A stretch of 28,934 nt of DNA, from the NCBI GenBank assembly GCA_943704425.1, contig CALSCP010001653.1, forward strand, positions 64,540 to 93,473, read 5' to 3'. The notes beneath the pieces are model-generated. The model searched no databases, was not told where the DNA came from, and saw nothing but the letters and a program-made list of their open reading frames with translations. Of the stretch, positions 10,096 to 21,900 are shown in pieces (position 1 is the first letter of the stretch; every line of letters begins with the position of its first letter). The position numbers and the translations under genes are program-made. The DNA comes from Ministeria vibrans ATCC 50519. Lineage: Eukaryota; Opisthokonta; Filasterea.

Positions 10096-13000
10096 TCATG
10101 CTTTTGTCTTGCTGTATAATAGTATGTGGACGTGTATGCGAGCGAGTCACTTGTGCAAGACGACATTTTGAAGCTAGAAACAGTGGTGGGTGCAGTGAGG
10201 GAGGTCATGGACGATTTTCTGGAGGCCGGTGGAGTGGTCCGCGAAGAGGCGAGCGGGCGCATGGCCAGTACTGCTCACCTCATGGGTGGCGGCAGTGCTG
10301 CGTCAGCAGGAGCTGGTCTCACGAGCATGGCGGGGGTGAGTCTCACTGGCGGCCCTCTCGCTGAAGATGGTGCTAACGAGCCCGCCACCTACATGATGCT
10401 CATGGGCTCGTCTGGTGGTAAACGCAAGAGACAACGCGGTGGCGGTGCAACTGCTGCTGCCACCGCTGCTGCTGCTGCGTCCACTGTCGCCGCGGCTGTT
10501 GGCGACGACTTTGATGCCGAAGGCAATGCAGCGGCTGCCGTCACAAATACCTCGATTGCCGACCAGGATGGTCCTCCGCCACGCCCCAGACCACCACCGG
10601 GTCGCCCACCGCCCCCCAAGACACAACCAGGCGGTCATGAGCACGGTAGTGGCAAGACTGGCAAGGCTGGCAAGACGGGGCGACGTGGGCCGTCGGCTCG
10701 TGCCTACGGTGTCAATGTGCAGGCGTACTGTACCAAAACAGGCTTGAGTGTGCCTTTCGTTGTCGACACGTGCATTGACGCGGTCGAGCGGTACGGACTG
10801 CAAAAGGAGGGCATTTTCCGCAAGTCGGGTCAGTTGGCGCTCATCAACCAGATGAAGGCGGAGCTGAACAAGGGTCGCAATCCTCTGGCCAACGGGCCGC
10901 ACAACGAAGACGATGTTCACGCCATTGCGGGCGCATTCAAGCTCTACTTCCGCGAACTACCCGACCCACTTTTCCCCCACTACGACCAGCTCGTCTCCAT
11001 TCTGCGCATTGCAGACTACGAAGAGCGTCTTAGCGGCATTCGCACCTACCTGCACAGCGACCTTTTCCCTCCCGCCAATCTCGCCACCCTCGAACGCCTT
11101 GCCGTGTTTCTCCGCAAAGTCTCGTCACAGGCGCACGTGAACAAAATGCGCGTGCACAATGTTGCCATTGTGTTTGGGCCAACATTGTTGCGTCCACCGC
11201 CTGAGAACATGGCCGCCGTCATCACCGACGCGGGTGTCCAGTCGTTGCTTGTGGAGAACATCCTCACGGAGATCGAATGGATCTTTAACGGCGCCAGCGC
11301 GCTTATCAAGGGCAAGGCGGCCGACGCGGCTGCTGCCAAAGTCGCCGCCGATGCTGCCTCGGCTGCCGCTGCCGTCGCCGAGGCAGCCGAGGCGGAGGCG
11401 CGCAACATGGCTGTCGAAGCAATCTACGCCACACCCGTGCTGAAGAGCGAAGCGCCCAGCGAGACTGAGCAAGAGAGCGACCGTGAGATGGAGATCAAGG
11501 AGGAGGGTGTTTTCGAAGATCCTCTTTATGGTGTGCCGCGTCGCCGCTCCAAGACGAGCGACACAGTGACCGCTGACTATGCTGCGACTGGTGACGGTGA
11601 CGACGACGACGATGATGATGATGATGGTGGTGGTGGTGGCGAGGGGAGCAGTGACGAGGAGGAGGGGTCAGATGAGGACGATTCGGATGAGTCGAGTGAG
11701 TCGGACGAGTCGGATGATGAACCTGATGAAATTGAAGTGGGCTACATGATGCATGCGTACACGGCTATGTCTGAAACAGAGCTGACGGTGAAGGCGGGCG
11801 AGGAGATCTCGGTCATTGCGCACGGTGGCGATGGTTGGGTGCGTGCACGCCGACCCGACGACACAGTAGGCTACGTGCCCGAGTCATACGTGTCGGTGCT
11901 GTGCAAACGCACAAATCCCCGCAAGAAAGTGAAGAAGAGCAGTATTGGCGGTGGCGACGAGCAGTCGATGGGTGAAGATTCGTCAAAGAAACAACTTCAA
12001 AAGAAGCAGGAGCCGGAAGAAGAGCAATCGACAACCGTTGTGTCGCGAAATCTCCCGCGTCGCGTGTCGGTCGAGCCGCCTTGTGAAGCTATTGACGACG
12101 AGTATGCGACGGTAGTGAAGAAGAAGAGCTTTTCATCTACACTGGACGTGACCAGTGAGGAGATCGCCGCAGCGGCAGTAGACGAACCTGCTTTGACGCC
12201 GCCTCCACCGCAGCGTGCCTCCTCGGTGACACCATCACTCCCCAAGCGTGTCGAAGCTGCTGTGTTGGTTGAACCTACGCAGGGACCACCGCCGCCCGTG
12301 CGCACCGGCAGTGTTGCAGGCGCTCTCAGTCCCGCGCCTCCTCCCGGTCTAGGCATCACGAAGCCTCTCTTTAAAACCCCACCACCCTTCACGCTCGACG
12401 ACGACGAAGACCACACCAATGTCGAGAGGCAACCACCGTCTGCAGGAAACGTCTCGTTGCCGCCAAACCTCAACCTACCACCACCGCCTCCCATTTCCCT
12501 TCCGTCGCCCACCAACAGCCCTCTGCCACCTCGTCCCGCCCCGTCTGCCGCGCCGCCCGACCCTGACTCGGCGCAGTTTGCAATGCCACCTCCGCCGGCC
12601 GCGTCGCTTCCGATCGATCAGTCGACCGGTCTGCTACTGGATGGTCCTGCCTCGCGTCCAGCCTCCACCTCGCTCTCCTCTTTGTCGTCTGCGCCATCCA
12701 CCCCCAAAGGCCTTCCTCCGCGTGTGCTTAACAAGCCGTTGAAGAAGGTTCCTTTTGCGTCCGTGCGGTCCTCCGTTCCCAACTGTCCACCGACGACTGC
12801 GCATCCGGTCACAACCGACGAACTTGACACTTCCTCTGATGACAACCTACCGCTTCCGCCGCCCGTCGATCTCGCTGACCTCCCTCCTCCCTCTTTCTCA
12901 TCACTCCCTCCTCCTCCTCCACCTCCCTCCGCTGTGTCCGACACCCCACTCTTGCCCGAGAGCCCTCCGACACCGCCAATGCGACTCAGCTCGGACGACG

Positions 13001-13491
13001 ACACTGCTCATCTACGCTCCTCACCACGCAAGCTCACCTCTCCCAAACTGGTACGTCGCACAAGCGACGCCAAAGAGGATGTGCCCATTGGCGAGCCGCG
13101 CGACAAAGACAAAGCCAAACCGCCTCGACCCGCTCCGCCCGTCTCCGCCCGCGTTGCCTCCGCCGCCGCCCTCAACGCTGGCCGCAAACCCCCTCCGCCC
13201 CTCTTCCAGAAACACTCATCGCCGTCTCTCACGGGCAGCATCAGTGCGGGTAGTAGCAACAACAGTGAGGCCAGCAGCGCGCCGCTCGACGTCGGCAGCC
13301 CTGCCATTCCGCAACGCAGCTCGTCTGCCACCATGCGCCCCCCTCCCCCGCAGAAGCGTCCCAAGCCCAAGGCCGCCGTCCTCCCACCTTCGTCGTCTGC
13401 CGCCCAGCGTAACAGCGCTCGTTCGTCGCGCGTCAGTTCCGATGGACCGCCTCCAATGGACGAAATGGACGACGATGAAGATCTCATTTGA
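7946..13491 (+). CDS. SRGAP: srGAP-like F-BAR / RhoGAP / SH3 protein
   Basis: Predicted Rho-family GTPase-activating protein that couples membrane curvature to actin control. Five exons join in phase: 7946-8027, 8475-8620, 8741-9856, 9930-9980, 10123-13491, giving 1587 residues. Residues about 30-340 form an F-BAR domain of srGAP type (KKRAEIEAEYASRLDRL, ARNTYLLALRASN, EAIDLIDVLDGGYH, PPEFVLV). Residues about 660-855 are a RhoGAP domain with the arginine finger in KEGIFRKSG (R698), then FKLYFRELPDPLFP and VHNVAIVFGPTLLRPP. An Asp/Glu/Ser-rich stretch precedes an SH3 domain at about 1004-1060 (ELTVKAGEEISVI, GDGWVRARR, GYVPESYV). The last 500 residues are disordered and rich in PPPP motifs, likely ligands for SH3 or profilin. 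Domain order matches animal srGAPs, but the tail is much longer. Orthology could instead be to an ARHGAP4-like or independent F-BAR/RhoGAP lineage. Confidence 0.9.
8039..8223 (+). repeat. CA and CT microsatellites in srGAP intron 1
   Basis: The 447-nt intron 8028-8474 holds (CA)12 joined to (CT)20 at 8039-8103 and a second CA tract at about 8179-8223. A pyrimidine-rich stretch near 8384-8430 follows, before the acceptor TATAG at 8470-8474. No minisatellite of the 5240-5695 family is present. Confidence 0.93.
10042..10091 (+). repeat. (ATT)n microsatellite in srGAP intron 4
   Basis: About 16 ATT triplets lie in the 142-nt intron 9981-10122. The intron is needed: exon 9930-9980 ends KVRRSSIHLDQTEDISH and the next exon resumes in phase at YVDVYASESL. 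Confidence 0.95.
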
Positions 13492-13579
13492 TACTGTAAC
13501 TTTTTTTTAAAAAATTATGTTTTTTGTTATGTCTTTTCACTTTTTTTTTGGGACGAAGGTGTTATGTGTTGTTTAAATT
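13492..13579. other. 88-bp convergent gap srGAP / CFAP61
   Basis: The two stop codons face each other over 88 bp containing poly-T tracts (13501-13509, 13541-13549) and AT-rich DNA. The 3' UTRs of the two genes very likely overlap in antisense. Confidence 0.6.
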
Positions 13580-16500
13580 TTAAATCAATTTTTTCATTTC
13601 GGGACAGTAAACAAAGGGTAAGTGGTAAGCATTGTAGTTGAGAAAGCCAAAGAGAAGACGGTCGGCGGCACTTGCCTGTTGGCTGTGGGCGTAAAAGCGA
13701 CGCAGCTCAGCGTGTTGGGCTGCACTGAGGGACTCGCCCGTGCTTATACTCTCATTGGCATCTGCGTTGGTGTTGCGTGTGTCGCGAATCTCCCGAAGGA
13801 GTGTTGGAAAGCGGTCGTGGAAGATGGCAAGGACGGGAGTGCTGCTCAAGTGAGTATACAGGTCGGGAATGAGACGTTCGTCGAAGCGATCGACGAGACG
13901 ATTCAGCAGGCGTTCCGGAAGACCAATGAGCGCTAAAAGATTTGCGACTGGCAAAGGAGTTGTACGGGTGCAGGTGAGACCCTCAATGAGACCATTTCCA
14001 TCGAGATGGATGGAACACAGGGCAGAGAGGGTGGTGTCCTCGACGTCGCTCGTTTCGGTGGTGAGTGTGCGTGCCTTGTGTGCTGCAATGGGCTGTGGGG
14101 TGCGCACTAGCAAAAACTCTTGTGCGTCTGGCAGAGTCCCACCCATAGCTTTGCCGCACGTGTACTCGGGCGGAGTCACTGTACTCGTGCTTATACTGAA
14201 ATCGGACGTCGAGGCATTGAGCACCCGTGCAATGAGACAGTCGGCAAGTCGTTCGCCCACCTCGACTGAACTGGCCAAGCCATGTGCCCCCGTGTCGCCC
14301 GCACGCAAGCGACGAGGAAACTTGGTGAGTGGACCGGCGGCGAGGACGAGCGGATCATTGGTGCAAAAGGACCACGGGTCGACGACGAGACGGTGGTCGA
14401 AGACGAGCGAGGCATCGTTGGCGGCACGCACGATGTGTGAATCGACTGTGCGATGGGCGAGACACACGAGAGTGGAGCAGGCAAGACGAGTACCGTCGGA
14501 GAGCTCGACGGTGCCCAGAAGCTTATGATCACTGTACAAAGGGCGGTCGTCAGGTAGAAGGGCGAACACAGTGGCGTCTGTCGGACCGACAATGGTCACT
14601 CCCTTGGCCTTGAGTGAGACACATACACGATTGTAGAATGCGCTTGTGCTGAAGCGAGTCCAGGGTGGCGTGCCCTTGGTCGGTTGGTGGCTAAGGACCA
14701 GGACAACCTTGGAGGGCGCAATTCCCATGCTAAGAATAGACTGGACGCAACAAACGGCGTCGAGTGTGTCGCCAAGGACCACAATGGGACGCACAGCGTC
14801 ACGCAGCTGCTGCACCTGTAGCTCGGTGAGTGGTGGTGGCGACAAGACCGTGCCAGGTACTGCACCGTCAACGTGTGGGGAGGCACTGTCACTGCGAATA
14901 GTAGTGCTAACAGTACCGCTGACGACTGAAGCGGAGCTGGGAATACGAACGGGGAGTAGCGGAGAAAGACCATGCAACAAAGGCACTGCTGAGGGGGAAA
15001 TGCAGGCGGGAGAGCGCACAACGCCCGTGGCTAAAATGGGACGCGGGTGTAGAAATGTCTCGAAGAGATGCGTGTGGAGAGCAAGACGATCGGCGTCGGT
15101 GTTTACCGTAAAAATGTGCTGCGCTTTGTAGGTTGTTGTTGTTGCTGTTTTTGATGTGCCGCGCTCGCAGGTATATTGTAGACCGGTGGCGAGCACAAGA
15201 AGATCGAATGGAAGGGAGTCATTGGAAGAGAGAAGCACACGCTGACGACGACGGTCGATGGCGACGAGAGATGAGTTGAAGTGCGCGACAAAGGATCCAA
15301 GTGACAATTGAGCGAGCTGTTGTGCAGTAAAGCAATGTGACAAAGTGCGAAAGGGAGGCAAATTGATGGGGTGCAAGAAGGGCGAGTGGACGGGCGCCAC
15401 AAGAGTGAGGTGGGTGAAGAGCAACATGGGATGGTAGACGAGGGAACGAAGAAGAGCCAGGGTCGTGTCTGAGGCGCCCACGAGCACAATGCGATTATTG
15501 ATGTGAATGCGCGGCTGAGCAAGCGTGTGTGGGCTCATGAGACGCAAGTGAAAGGTGTTCTCTTGAGGGGTGTGTGGGTCCTCAGAGGACAAGGGCATAT
15601 TGCGACGTCCCTCATGTGGGCTTGGGTAGACGATTTGTCTGCGAGGACGAATGGGCAGCGCGTGCAAGCGAGTGAGGGTGTCTGTGTGAGACAAATTTGG
15701 TGGCTTTTGAGAATGTGTATGAGTGCTGACGTTAGACGTGCGGTGGTAGAGACATGTATGGCCCGTGTAGCGCATAAGGAGGGTGAGTACACGCGAGAGT
15801 TGTGCGCTGAAGAGTGGACTGAGCAAAATGTGAACGATTGTGGCGTGTCCACTGGAGTGCTCCCACATCACATAGTCTTCAATGTCGTAGCGTGCGCGCA
15901 GACGCTGTGCCTCGGCGGGTGAGCAGTCGGCGAGCAGGAGTGCGCCAATGAGCAGTGCTGGAGCTGGGGGTGCGTGTGCACTGGCGGAATTGCTGAGAAT
16001 GGCGTATGCGTCGATGCGCGTGCCGGAGGGCCCTGGGATGCGCGCAGTGCCACGCACCGCCCGCTCACTAAGCTTCAGCGCTTCGGTGATTTCCTCTTGC
16101 AGTTTGTCGTTGTTTGGGTGGTGCGTGTTGAAGAGTGACTGCAGGTGTGTGAGGTCTGAGTCGACCAGAGGGCGCACAGAAAGATGGTGGCGCTCAAGGA
16201 GGGAGCGACGGTGAAGAGCGTACAGTTGATGAGAGGAAGACATGCACGTCGCATGATGAGTTGGTGTGTGCGTGCGCAGGGGGACGCGCGTGAAGTAGCG
16301 ACTGAGGGCACACGCGGAAATGTGTGCGGTATGAGGCAGAGAGAGAATGACGAGCGAGGCGGAGGCACTGAGGGCATACTGGGGATCGGTGAGGGCGGTA
16401 TCGAGAAGGTCGACGGAGCGACCGGAGTGCTCGGGGGCGATGCAGAACAGCTGCACGGCAATGACACTTGTGCTGGGACTGTCCTGGGGACTGTCCTGGA

Positions 16501-17504
16501 AGGGCTCGAGATGAAAGGCACTGCGAAGACTGTTCATATTGACGTCGTTGGTGAGTGAGAGAAACCCCACGGCGTGTCGATGATACTCGACTACGAGTGC
16601 AAGGGTATTTTCACCGTCCGCTTCGTCGATGAGATTCGCAAGGAAGAATTCACCAAAGGTTGATTGAAGCACTTCGCTTTGTCTCTCAAAGATGTCCATG
16701 AGATCGTCGTGGTCTTCGACGCGGGCACGACGCACACGCAAGTCCGGGGACACGTGGCGTCGTTCAATGCATACCAATACAAGCGGCGATATCGATGCGG
16801 CAAGCGGTTGCGAGCTGTTGTCGTCGATTCCATCGTCGTCATCGTTGTCGTCCTGATGGTGAGCACAGGGTGGTACGTCAATGAGACCATGTATGTCCAT
16901 GACGTGAGGCAGAGGCGAGCTCGAGTCAAAGTCGACGCAATCGTCGTCATGCGCAGTGTCGGCACGGGGTTTGCTCGCCAGACACAGACTGGCGTCTGGA
17001 AGGGCATCAAAAGCAAATTTGAGCACGTTGAAAAAATCCACCTAAGGTACGACGCGTACGTATACATTGAATAGGGAAACATATGGTATAAGAATTACAT
17101 TATATCATAAGTATAAAGTATAAACGTACCTCCGTGATATGATCGCTGGCAAAAAAGGCTTGCAGGAAAACGGTGCGGTTGGGCTGAAAGAGAAAGCGAC
17201 AAGGTTAGATTTCGCATTGGGCGCTTGTTTCGTGTCGTACAGTTAGCGATGGGAGGATATCGGACGGGAAATCAAATGAACGGAGATAATGAGCCTCCCA
17301 GTGGCGCAACGAGGGGGAGGGAACGGTGGAGAAGACCGCAAGCGCCTGGGGAAGGTCTGTTTCCATGGCGACGACGGTGAGCAGGCTCTGCTCGACTGCG
17401 CTGTGAAGCATTGCCTCTGAGGCAGCGCCAATTGACGAGCACACAAGACTCAAGTTGGCGAGGGTACCGGGCACGTCGCCGTGGTGGCCTTGGCGGATCA
17501 TCAT
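13580..17504 (-). CDS. CFAP61: Cilia- and flagella-associated protein 61
   Basis: Axonemal protein of the calmodulin- and spoke-associated complex at the base of radial spoke 3, needed for ciliary motility. Three exons join in phase: 17504-17241 (88 codons), 17183-17130 (18 codons), 17041-13580 (1153 codons and TAA), giving 1259 residues; human CFAP61 is about 1240. The N-terminal region holds the family signature VRRARVEDHDDLMDIFERQS followed by GEFFLANLIDEADGEN and VEYHRHAVGFLSLTNDVN (about 205-270). The C-terminal half looks like a flavoprotein or NAD-binding fold: RIVLVGASDTTLALLRSL near 620, LLVLATGLQYT, and a second Rossmann-like RPIVVLGDTLDAVCCVQSIL near 855. It ends with a short helical tail. 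The start is the first ATG of MMIRQ, and an in-frame stop lies upstream. The gene is divergent from CHMP1. Confidence 0.94.
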
Positions 17505-17776
17505 GATTGAAATAAATTGACTTAAAAGTCGAAAGTGTGTTTTGGTGAGTGGCGATCACTCACTTGTGACCGTACTCACCAACAGTCACCGTACTAACTC
17601 GGGTGTAAGTGAGTTGACAGTTGTATCTTCATAGTCCATACTCCATAGGGCGTAGCTACTAGTTAGTAGTACCTAGTACGTTACGCGACTTGATTGAGTT
17701 GATTGAGTCACTTGATAATTGTCAGAATTATACTTTTTTATTGCTACTTAACATATATAGCTTAATCACACTTGAC
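17505..17776. promoter_or_regulatory. 272-bp bidirectional promoter CFAP61 / CHMP1 with clustered GTGAGT/ACTCAC elements
   Basis: Both genes start from this interval. GTGAGT or its complement ACTCAC occurs at 17545-17550, 17558-17563, 17574-17579 and 17609-17614, in both orientations, so several short hairpins can form. ACCGTACT is repeated twice (about 17569 and 17588). TTGATTGAG is repeated in tandem near 17691-17708, overlapping a TGAGTCA box (17704-17710) of the bZIP/AP-1 type. Function is inferred from position only. Confidence 0.55.
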
Positions 17777-18629
17777 ATGTCTTGGTTCGGCGGCAACTCC
17801 TCGGCAAAGCTCGACGAGCAGCTGTTCAATTTGAAAGTAGGGCTTTTTGCGATTGAAACGATATTCTTTGCTGATGCGCTGTTGGCGTTGCAGTTCAGCT
17901 CAAAGCAGCTGGAGAAGATGGCGAAGAAGTGTGAAAAGGAGCAGGCGGTGCAGAAGCTGAAAATCAAAAAGGTTTGAACTCCGTTTTGTGTTGGGGAAAT
18001 TTTGAGACGAGTTAGCTTTTTTTTTTGTGTGTGTGTGTGTTTTGGTCGAGTTGGGATTTTCTGGTGGGTTTTGTCACGGATGAACGCGTGTGGGATGTAG
18101 GCGATCCAACAAGGCAACACGGACGGGGCACGGATCTACGCTGAGAATGCGATGCGGAAGAAGACAGAGGGCAACAACTTCCTACGGCTGTCGAGCCGAC
18201 TGGACGCAGTGGCGTCACGCATCCAGACGGCGATCACGATGAAGCAGGTTGCCGGCAGCATGGGCAGCTTGGTCAAGGGGCTTGACTCCGCCATGCGGTC
18301 GATGGATTTGGAGAAGGTTGTGAGTGCAAAGAGGGGAATTGTTGTGTCGCTCATGGTCGGTTCTGTGTGTGCACTTTGCAGATTACCATTGTGATGGACA
18401 AGTTTGAGAAGCAGTTTGAAAACATTGACGTGCAAACGGGTGTGATGGAGTCGTCGATGGGTGCAGCAACGAGTTTGTCGACGCCCGAAGATCAGGTGGA
18501 CAGTCTCATTCAACAGGTTGCCGATGAACACGGTCTCGAAGTGGCTGGCATGCTCGACGCAGCACAGGTATCAAGAAGAGAGAGGCGTATTAATCAAATC
18601 AAGAAGAAGGAGATAATTCATTTCAACTG

Positions 18630-18661
<32 letters not shown>

Positions 18662-18764
18662 GGTGTCGACTGAGTCACCCGCGGCCACTGCTGCCTCTAC
18701 CGAGAGAGACGCCGATGCCGACTTGTCTCGCAGACTTGCGCATTTGCGTGCCGATGCCATGTGA
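17777..18764 (+). CDS. CHMP1: ESCRT-III subunit CHMP1 (Vps46/Did2)
   Basis: Late-acting ESCRT-III protein that recruits VPS4 for multivesicular-body sorting, cytokinesis and other membrane scission. Five exons join in phase: 17777-17836, 17894-17971, 18101-18316, 18382-18567, 18663-18764, giving 213 residues (human CHMP1 about 196-199). The coiled Snf7-type core is clear: [89 protein letters not shown]. The C-terminal [13 protein letters not shown] is an MIT-interacting motif (MIM1). Exon 3 could instead end at 18319 (donor GTGAGT), adding one Val; the shorter form fits family spacing. The acceptor of exon 5 (TAAG at 18659-18662, after a GT run) is weak, and GAG before TCACCC is an in-frame alternative. 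Confidence 0.97.
18631..18659 (+). repeat. (TG)n microsatellite in CHMP1 intron 4
   Basis: A TG run of about 14 units occupies the place of the polypyrimidine tract, three bases before the acceptor. A shorter GT run (about 18026-18040) lies in CHMP1 intron 2. Confidence 0.93.
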
Positions 18765-18950
18765 TTCTTGTGAATCTGTTTGAAGAACTCTCTTCGTGTG
18801 TTTGTACAATAAAGAAAGGTGAAGTGAAAAATTGAGTACAGCTCTCGATTCTCCGTTTATTTTTCTATTATTTTTCTCTTATTCAATAATTTCAATTATT
18901 TTTTCGTGTACAGCACCCCACGGTCCCCTCTCACGCTCCCCACCACGCAC
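18765..18950 (+). promoter_or_regulatory. CHMP1 3' end and IML1 promoter region
   Basis: These 186 bp between two head-to-tail plus-strand genes carry the CHMP1 3' UTR, then a T/A-rich stretch (18848-18905) and a C-rich leader directly before the IML1 ATG. Confidence 0.6.
18808..18813 (+). terminator. AATAAA polyadenylation signal of CHMP1
   Basis: A canonical AATAAA hexamer lies 44 nt after the CHMP1 TGA stop, followed by GAAAGGTGAAGTG. It is one of only two clear hexamers close to a stop codon in this window. Confidence 0.75.
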
Positions 18951-21900
18951 ATGGAGTGGACATGCAAGCTATGGGTCCACGAGCAGCAGTACCCGTCTGG
19001 TTCGCGTCTCCGCCGTGCAAACCACTCCGCTCACCCTCTCGCCCTTTCCCTCACCGTCTCGCCCCTCCCCTGCCCGTCTCGCCCCTTCCCTCCCCCCCGC
19101 AGACCTCGTCTTGAACACAGAGACATTCCCGGGCGTCCACGAACTCGATGTGCTTGAGATCTTCAGTCCCGGTCGGCCCAACGTGTAAGTGACCAGTGCA
19201 CCAGAGAGCGTTCTAACCCCACCGCAGACGCGTCATTGTGCAGGTGCCGCTCATCACGCCCACGAACCAGCTCAAGGGCGGCCGCCTGTCGCTCAACAAA
19301 CACCTTGCGGACACCTTCCGCTTGCAGAACCGCGGCGACGTCGTCGTGCGGCAGGTGGATGCCGCCGAGACGACCGTCGACTTTGTCCAGATCCAATTCA
19401 AAGATCAGTACCTTAGTCGACGCGACATGTGGATGTTCAAGGAGAGTCTTTGCAACCAGTGTGCCTTTGTGAAGAAGAAGGTTGCCAACCGAGCTCAGGT
19501 AAGGAACCCAAACCAAAAAAAAGACGAGACGGCAAAACCATTTGTTTAAACTGTTTGTTTGTTGTGCGCCTCAGGTGCGCGAGATGGTTACGCGCGGTCA
19601 GAGTGTCTCCAGCGGTCTCATTGGTCCGCAAACGAGAATAGTCTTCCGCTCGGCGACCGCCGAAATCCTGCTGATGATTCAAGTGTCGTCGGAAATGTGG
19701 GAGTTTGACGCGACCGGCGATCTTTTCTATGAGTTGGCTGTCGACGGATTTCTTGCAAAATTCTTCGATTCGCTGCGACGTCTCGAGTGCAACCACGACA
19801 TTACTGTGGTCATGTTTGCACGGTGCACGCGTCCCGACCCTCATCAGAAGAACGAGGGCACTGCCGCTGCAGCGGTGCTCACAGAGGACCTCTACCGCGT
19901 TGTGGCTCAGACGACCCTGCGCTCGTCCGATCCGCATTCGCTTGTACGCCCCATCAAGCGCCTCTTTGCCAGCTTCACACGTTCTGCGCTACTCGACGGC
20001 GCACGTACCGTCGTACCGGCGCAGCAAAGCTGTTTTCTTGAGGCAATCAATTTGGCACTGAACCACTTTGAGCTGTCGTTCACCGATCGCAATCTGGAGC
20101 GCATTGGACAGTCGATTGTGGTCGTAAGCGCGGGTACGGGCGTGTACGACGTCGACCGCAACCTCACGCACATTACAAAGCGCCGCATGATGGACTCGGG
20201 CATTGGCCTTGAAGTCATCTGCGTGCGCCCCCCTCCCCCTCACATCACCCCACTCATTCGCTTTCGTCCCTCGCCCGACGATCTCTCTGCTGCACGCTCG
20301 CGTCCTCCATACAACATGCCCCACTGGATCCACACTGCTTTCTACACCGAACACGACGCACACCACGACTCCTCCGCCAATGGCGCAACCACTGCTTCCG
20401 CAGCAACAACATCCACCACCACCACCACCACCACCCCCACACCAGTTGAATCATCATCCACTGTGACGCCGTCCAAATCCTCTGCAGCCGCAACAAGCGC
20501 CTCCGTCTCCGCACTCCTCCCCACCCGTACACATCACCAGCGTCGCAAACAACGCTTCACACCGACCCTTCTGACCCCACTCTTGCGCCAACACGCCGCC
20601 AACCCTGCCATGTCGTACCGGCCTCGTCCCCCCATGCCTCTTGTGCTCCTCCCGTCCCCTACGCCGCGCACTTCTTCCTCCTCCATTCTTGCTCCCCTTA
20701 CCTCGCCAGGCCCCTCGTCCGCTCCCGCGGGACCCCCCATCTTTGGCACGAGTGCTCCCGAGTCTTCCTCCGGCAGCTACATGCACGCCAACAAAGGCGC
20801 GTTCCCGTCGAGTGTGGGCGCAGTGACGGGCGCCGCCAGCTTCACGGGCACTGGCAAACACAGCGTGGGCAGTGTCAGCAACATGGCCCATTCAAACCAG
20901 CCGCTGTCGGCCGACAATCTTTACACCATGCACATGTCGCACATTGACCACGATGTGGGTGTGTTTATCTACGAGACAGCCAATGCGTCGGCCGACACCG
21001 CTGAGGTGCGTCGTAAGCAGTCGCTCGATGGGCAATCTCATCCGCAGCAGCGGGCCTCGTCACAACAGTCGGCGTTGGGTGGCGCTGGCGGGTCACCGTC
21101 AAAGCTAGCGATGCGACGACAAGAGCGCATTGGTATGTTGGGGCCCTTTGGGGGCGGCGGAGTCGACTCGAAGCGCACTCGGTCGTTCGTGTCGACGCTG
21201 TCAGGCGAGACGGGCGCTGCCGACGACCAATATTCGCGATCGTACGAAAGTCGCTCACTGCACGACCGTATTAGTATCAAGGATGTGCTGGTGGAAAACC
21301 GCGAGGCGGAGGATGCCGAGGAGAGGAGTGGGGACAGCCGTGCGCTGCGCTGGCTGAGTCGACGTCGACGACGACACCTCAGTATGGACGCAGGTTATCG
21401 AAGGAGAGGGGATGAAGATGACCACGAGGGTGATGATGAGGAGGAGGAGGAGAAGAGATCGCACGGGGAATATGGGTGCGAGGACGAAGGAGAAGAGGAA
21501 GCCGAGGGCGAGGGGGAAGAGGGCGAGGAAAGTGGAGAGGATGCTGACGACGACGGCGAGGGTGAGCTGCAAAAGGTCTGGGCGATTGAACAGCATTTCA
21601 ACACGCGCGACAAGACTGTAGCGCTAAGTAGCACATTGCCCGTGCCCACCACTGTGGTTCCTCCCCAGCCACCTACCATGGCGAGCAACAACAACAAGGA
21701 CTTGGGTGCCGCCTCAAACAACACTGGTGCGCCGCCTGCCTTTTCTATGGCCCCCACGAACACCACCACCACCTCTGCGCCCTTGCCCTTTCTCACCTCG
21801 GCTCGTCACACACGTGCCTCTACCTTAATCAACGCGCCCCAATCTCAACTACAGCATCAACAACAGAGCAGCAGCAGTCGGCAGCCCGAAGAGGACACCG

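Noticed and set aside
13008-13487. Minus-strand frame opposite the proline-rich tail of the srGAP protein
   Set aside because: Gly/Ser/Arg-rich composition mirrors CCN/TCN codons of the sense strand. No domain, and no splice context.
14646-16558. Several plus-strand frames of 90-220 codons inside CFAP61
   Set aside because: The minus frame is continuous over 1153 codons with CFAP61 signatures, and the plus frames have no recognisable motif.
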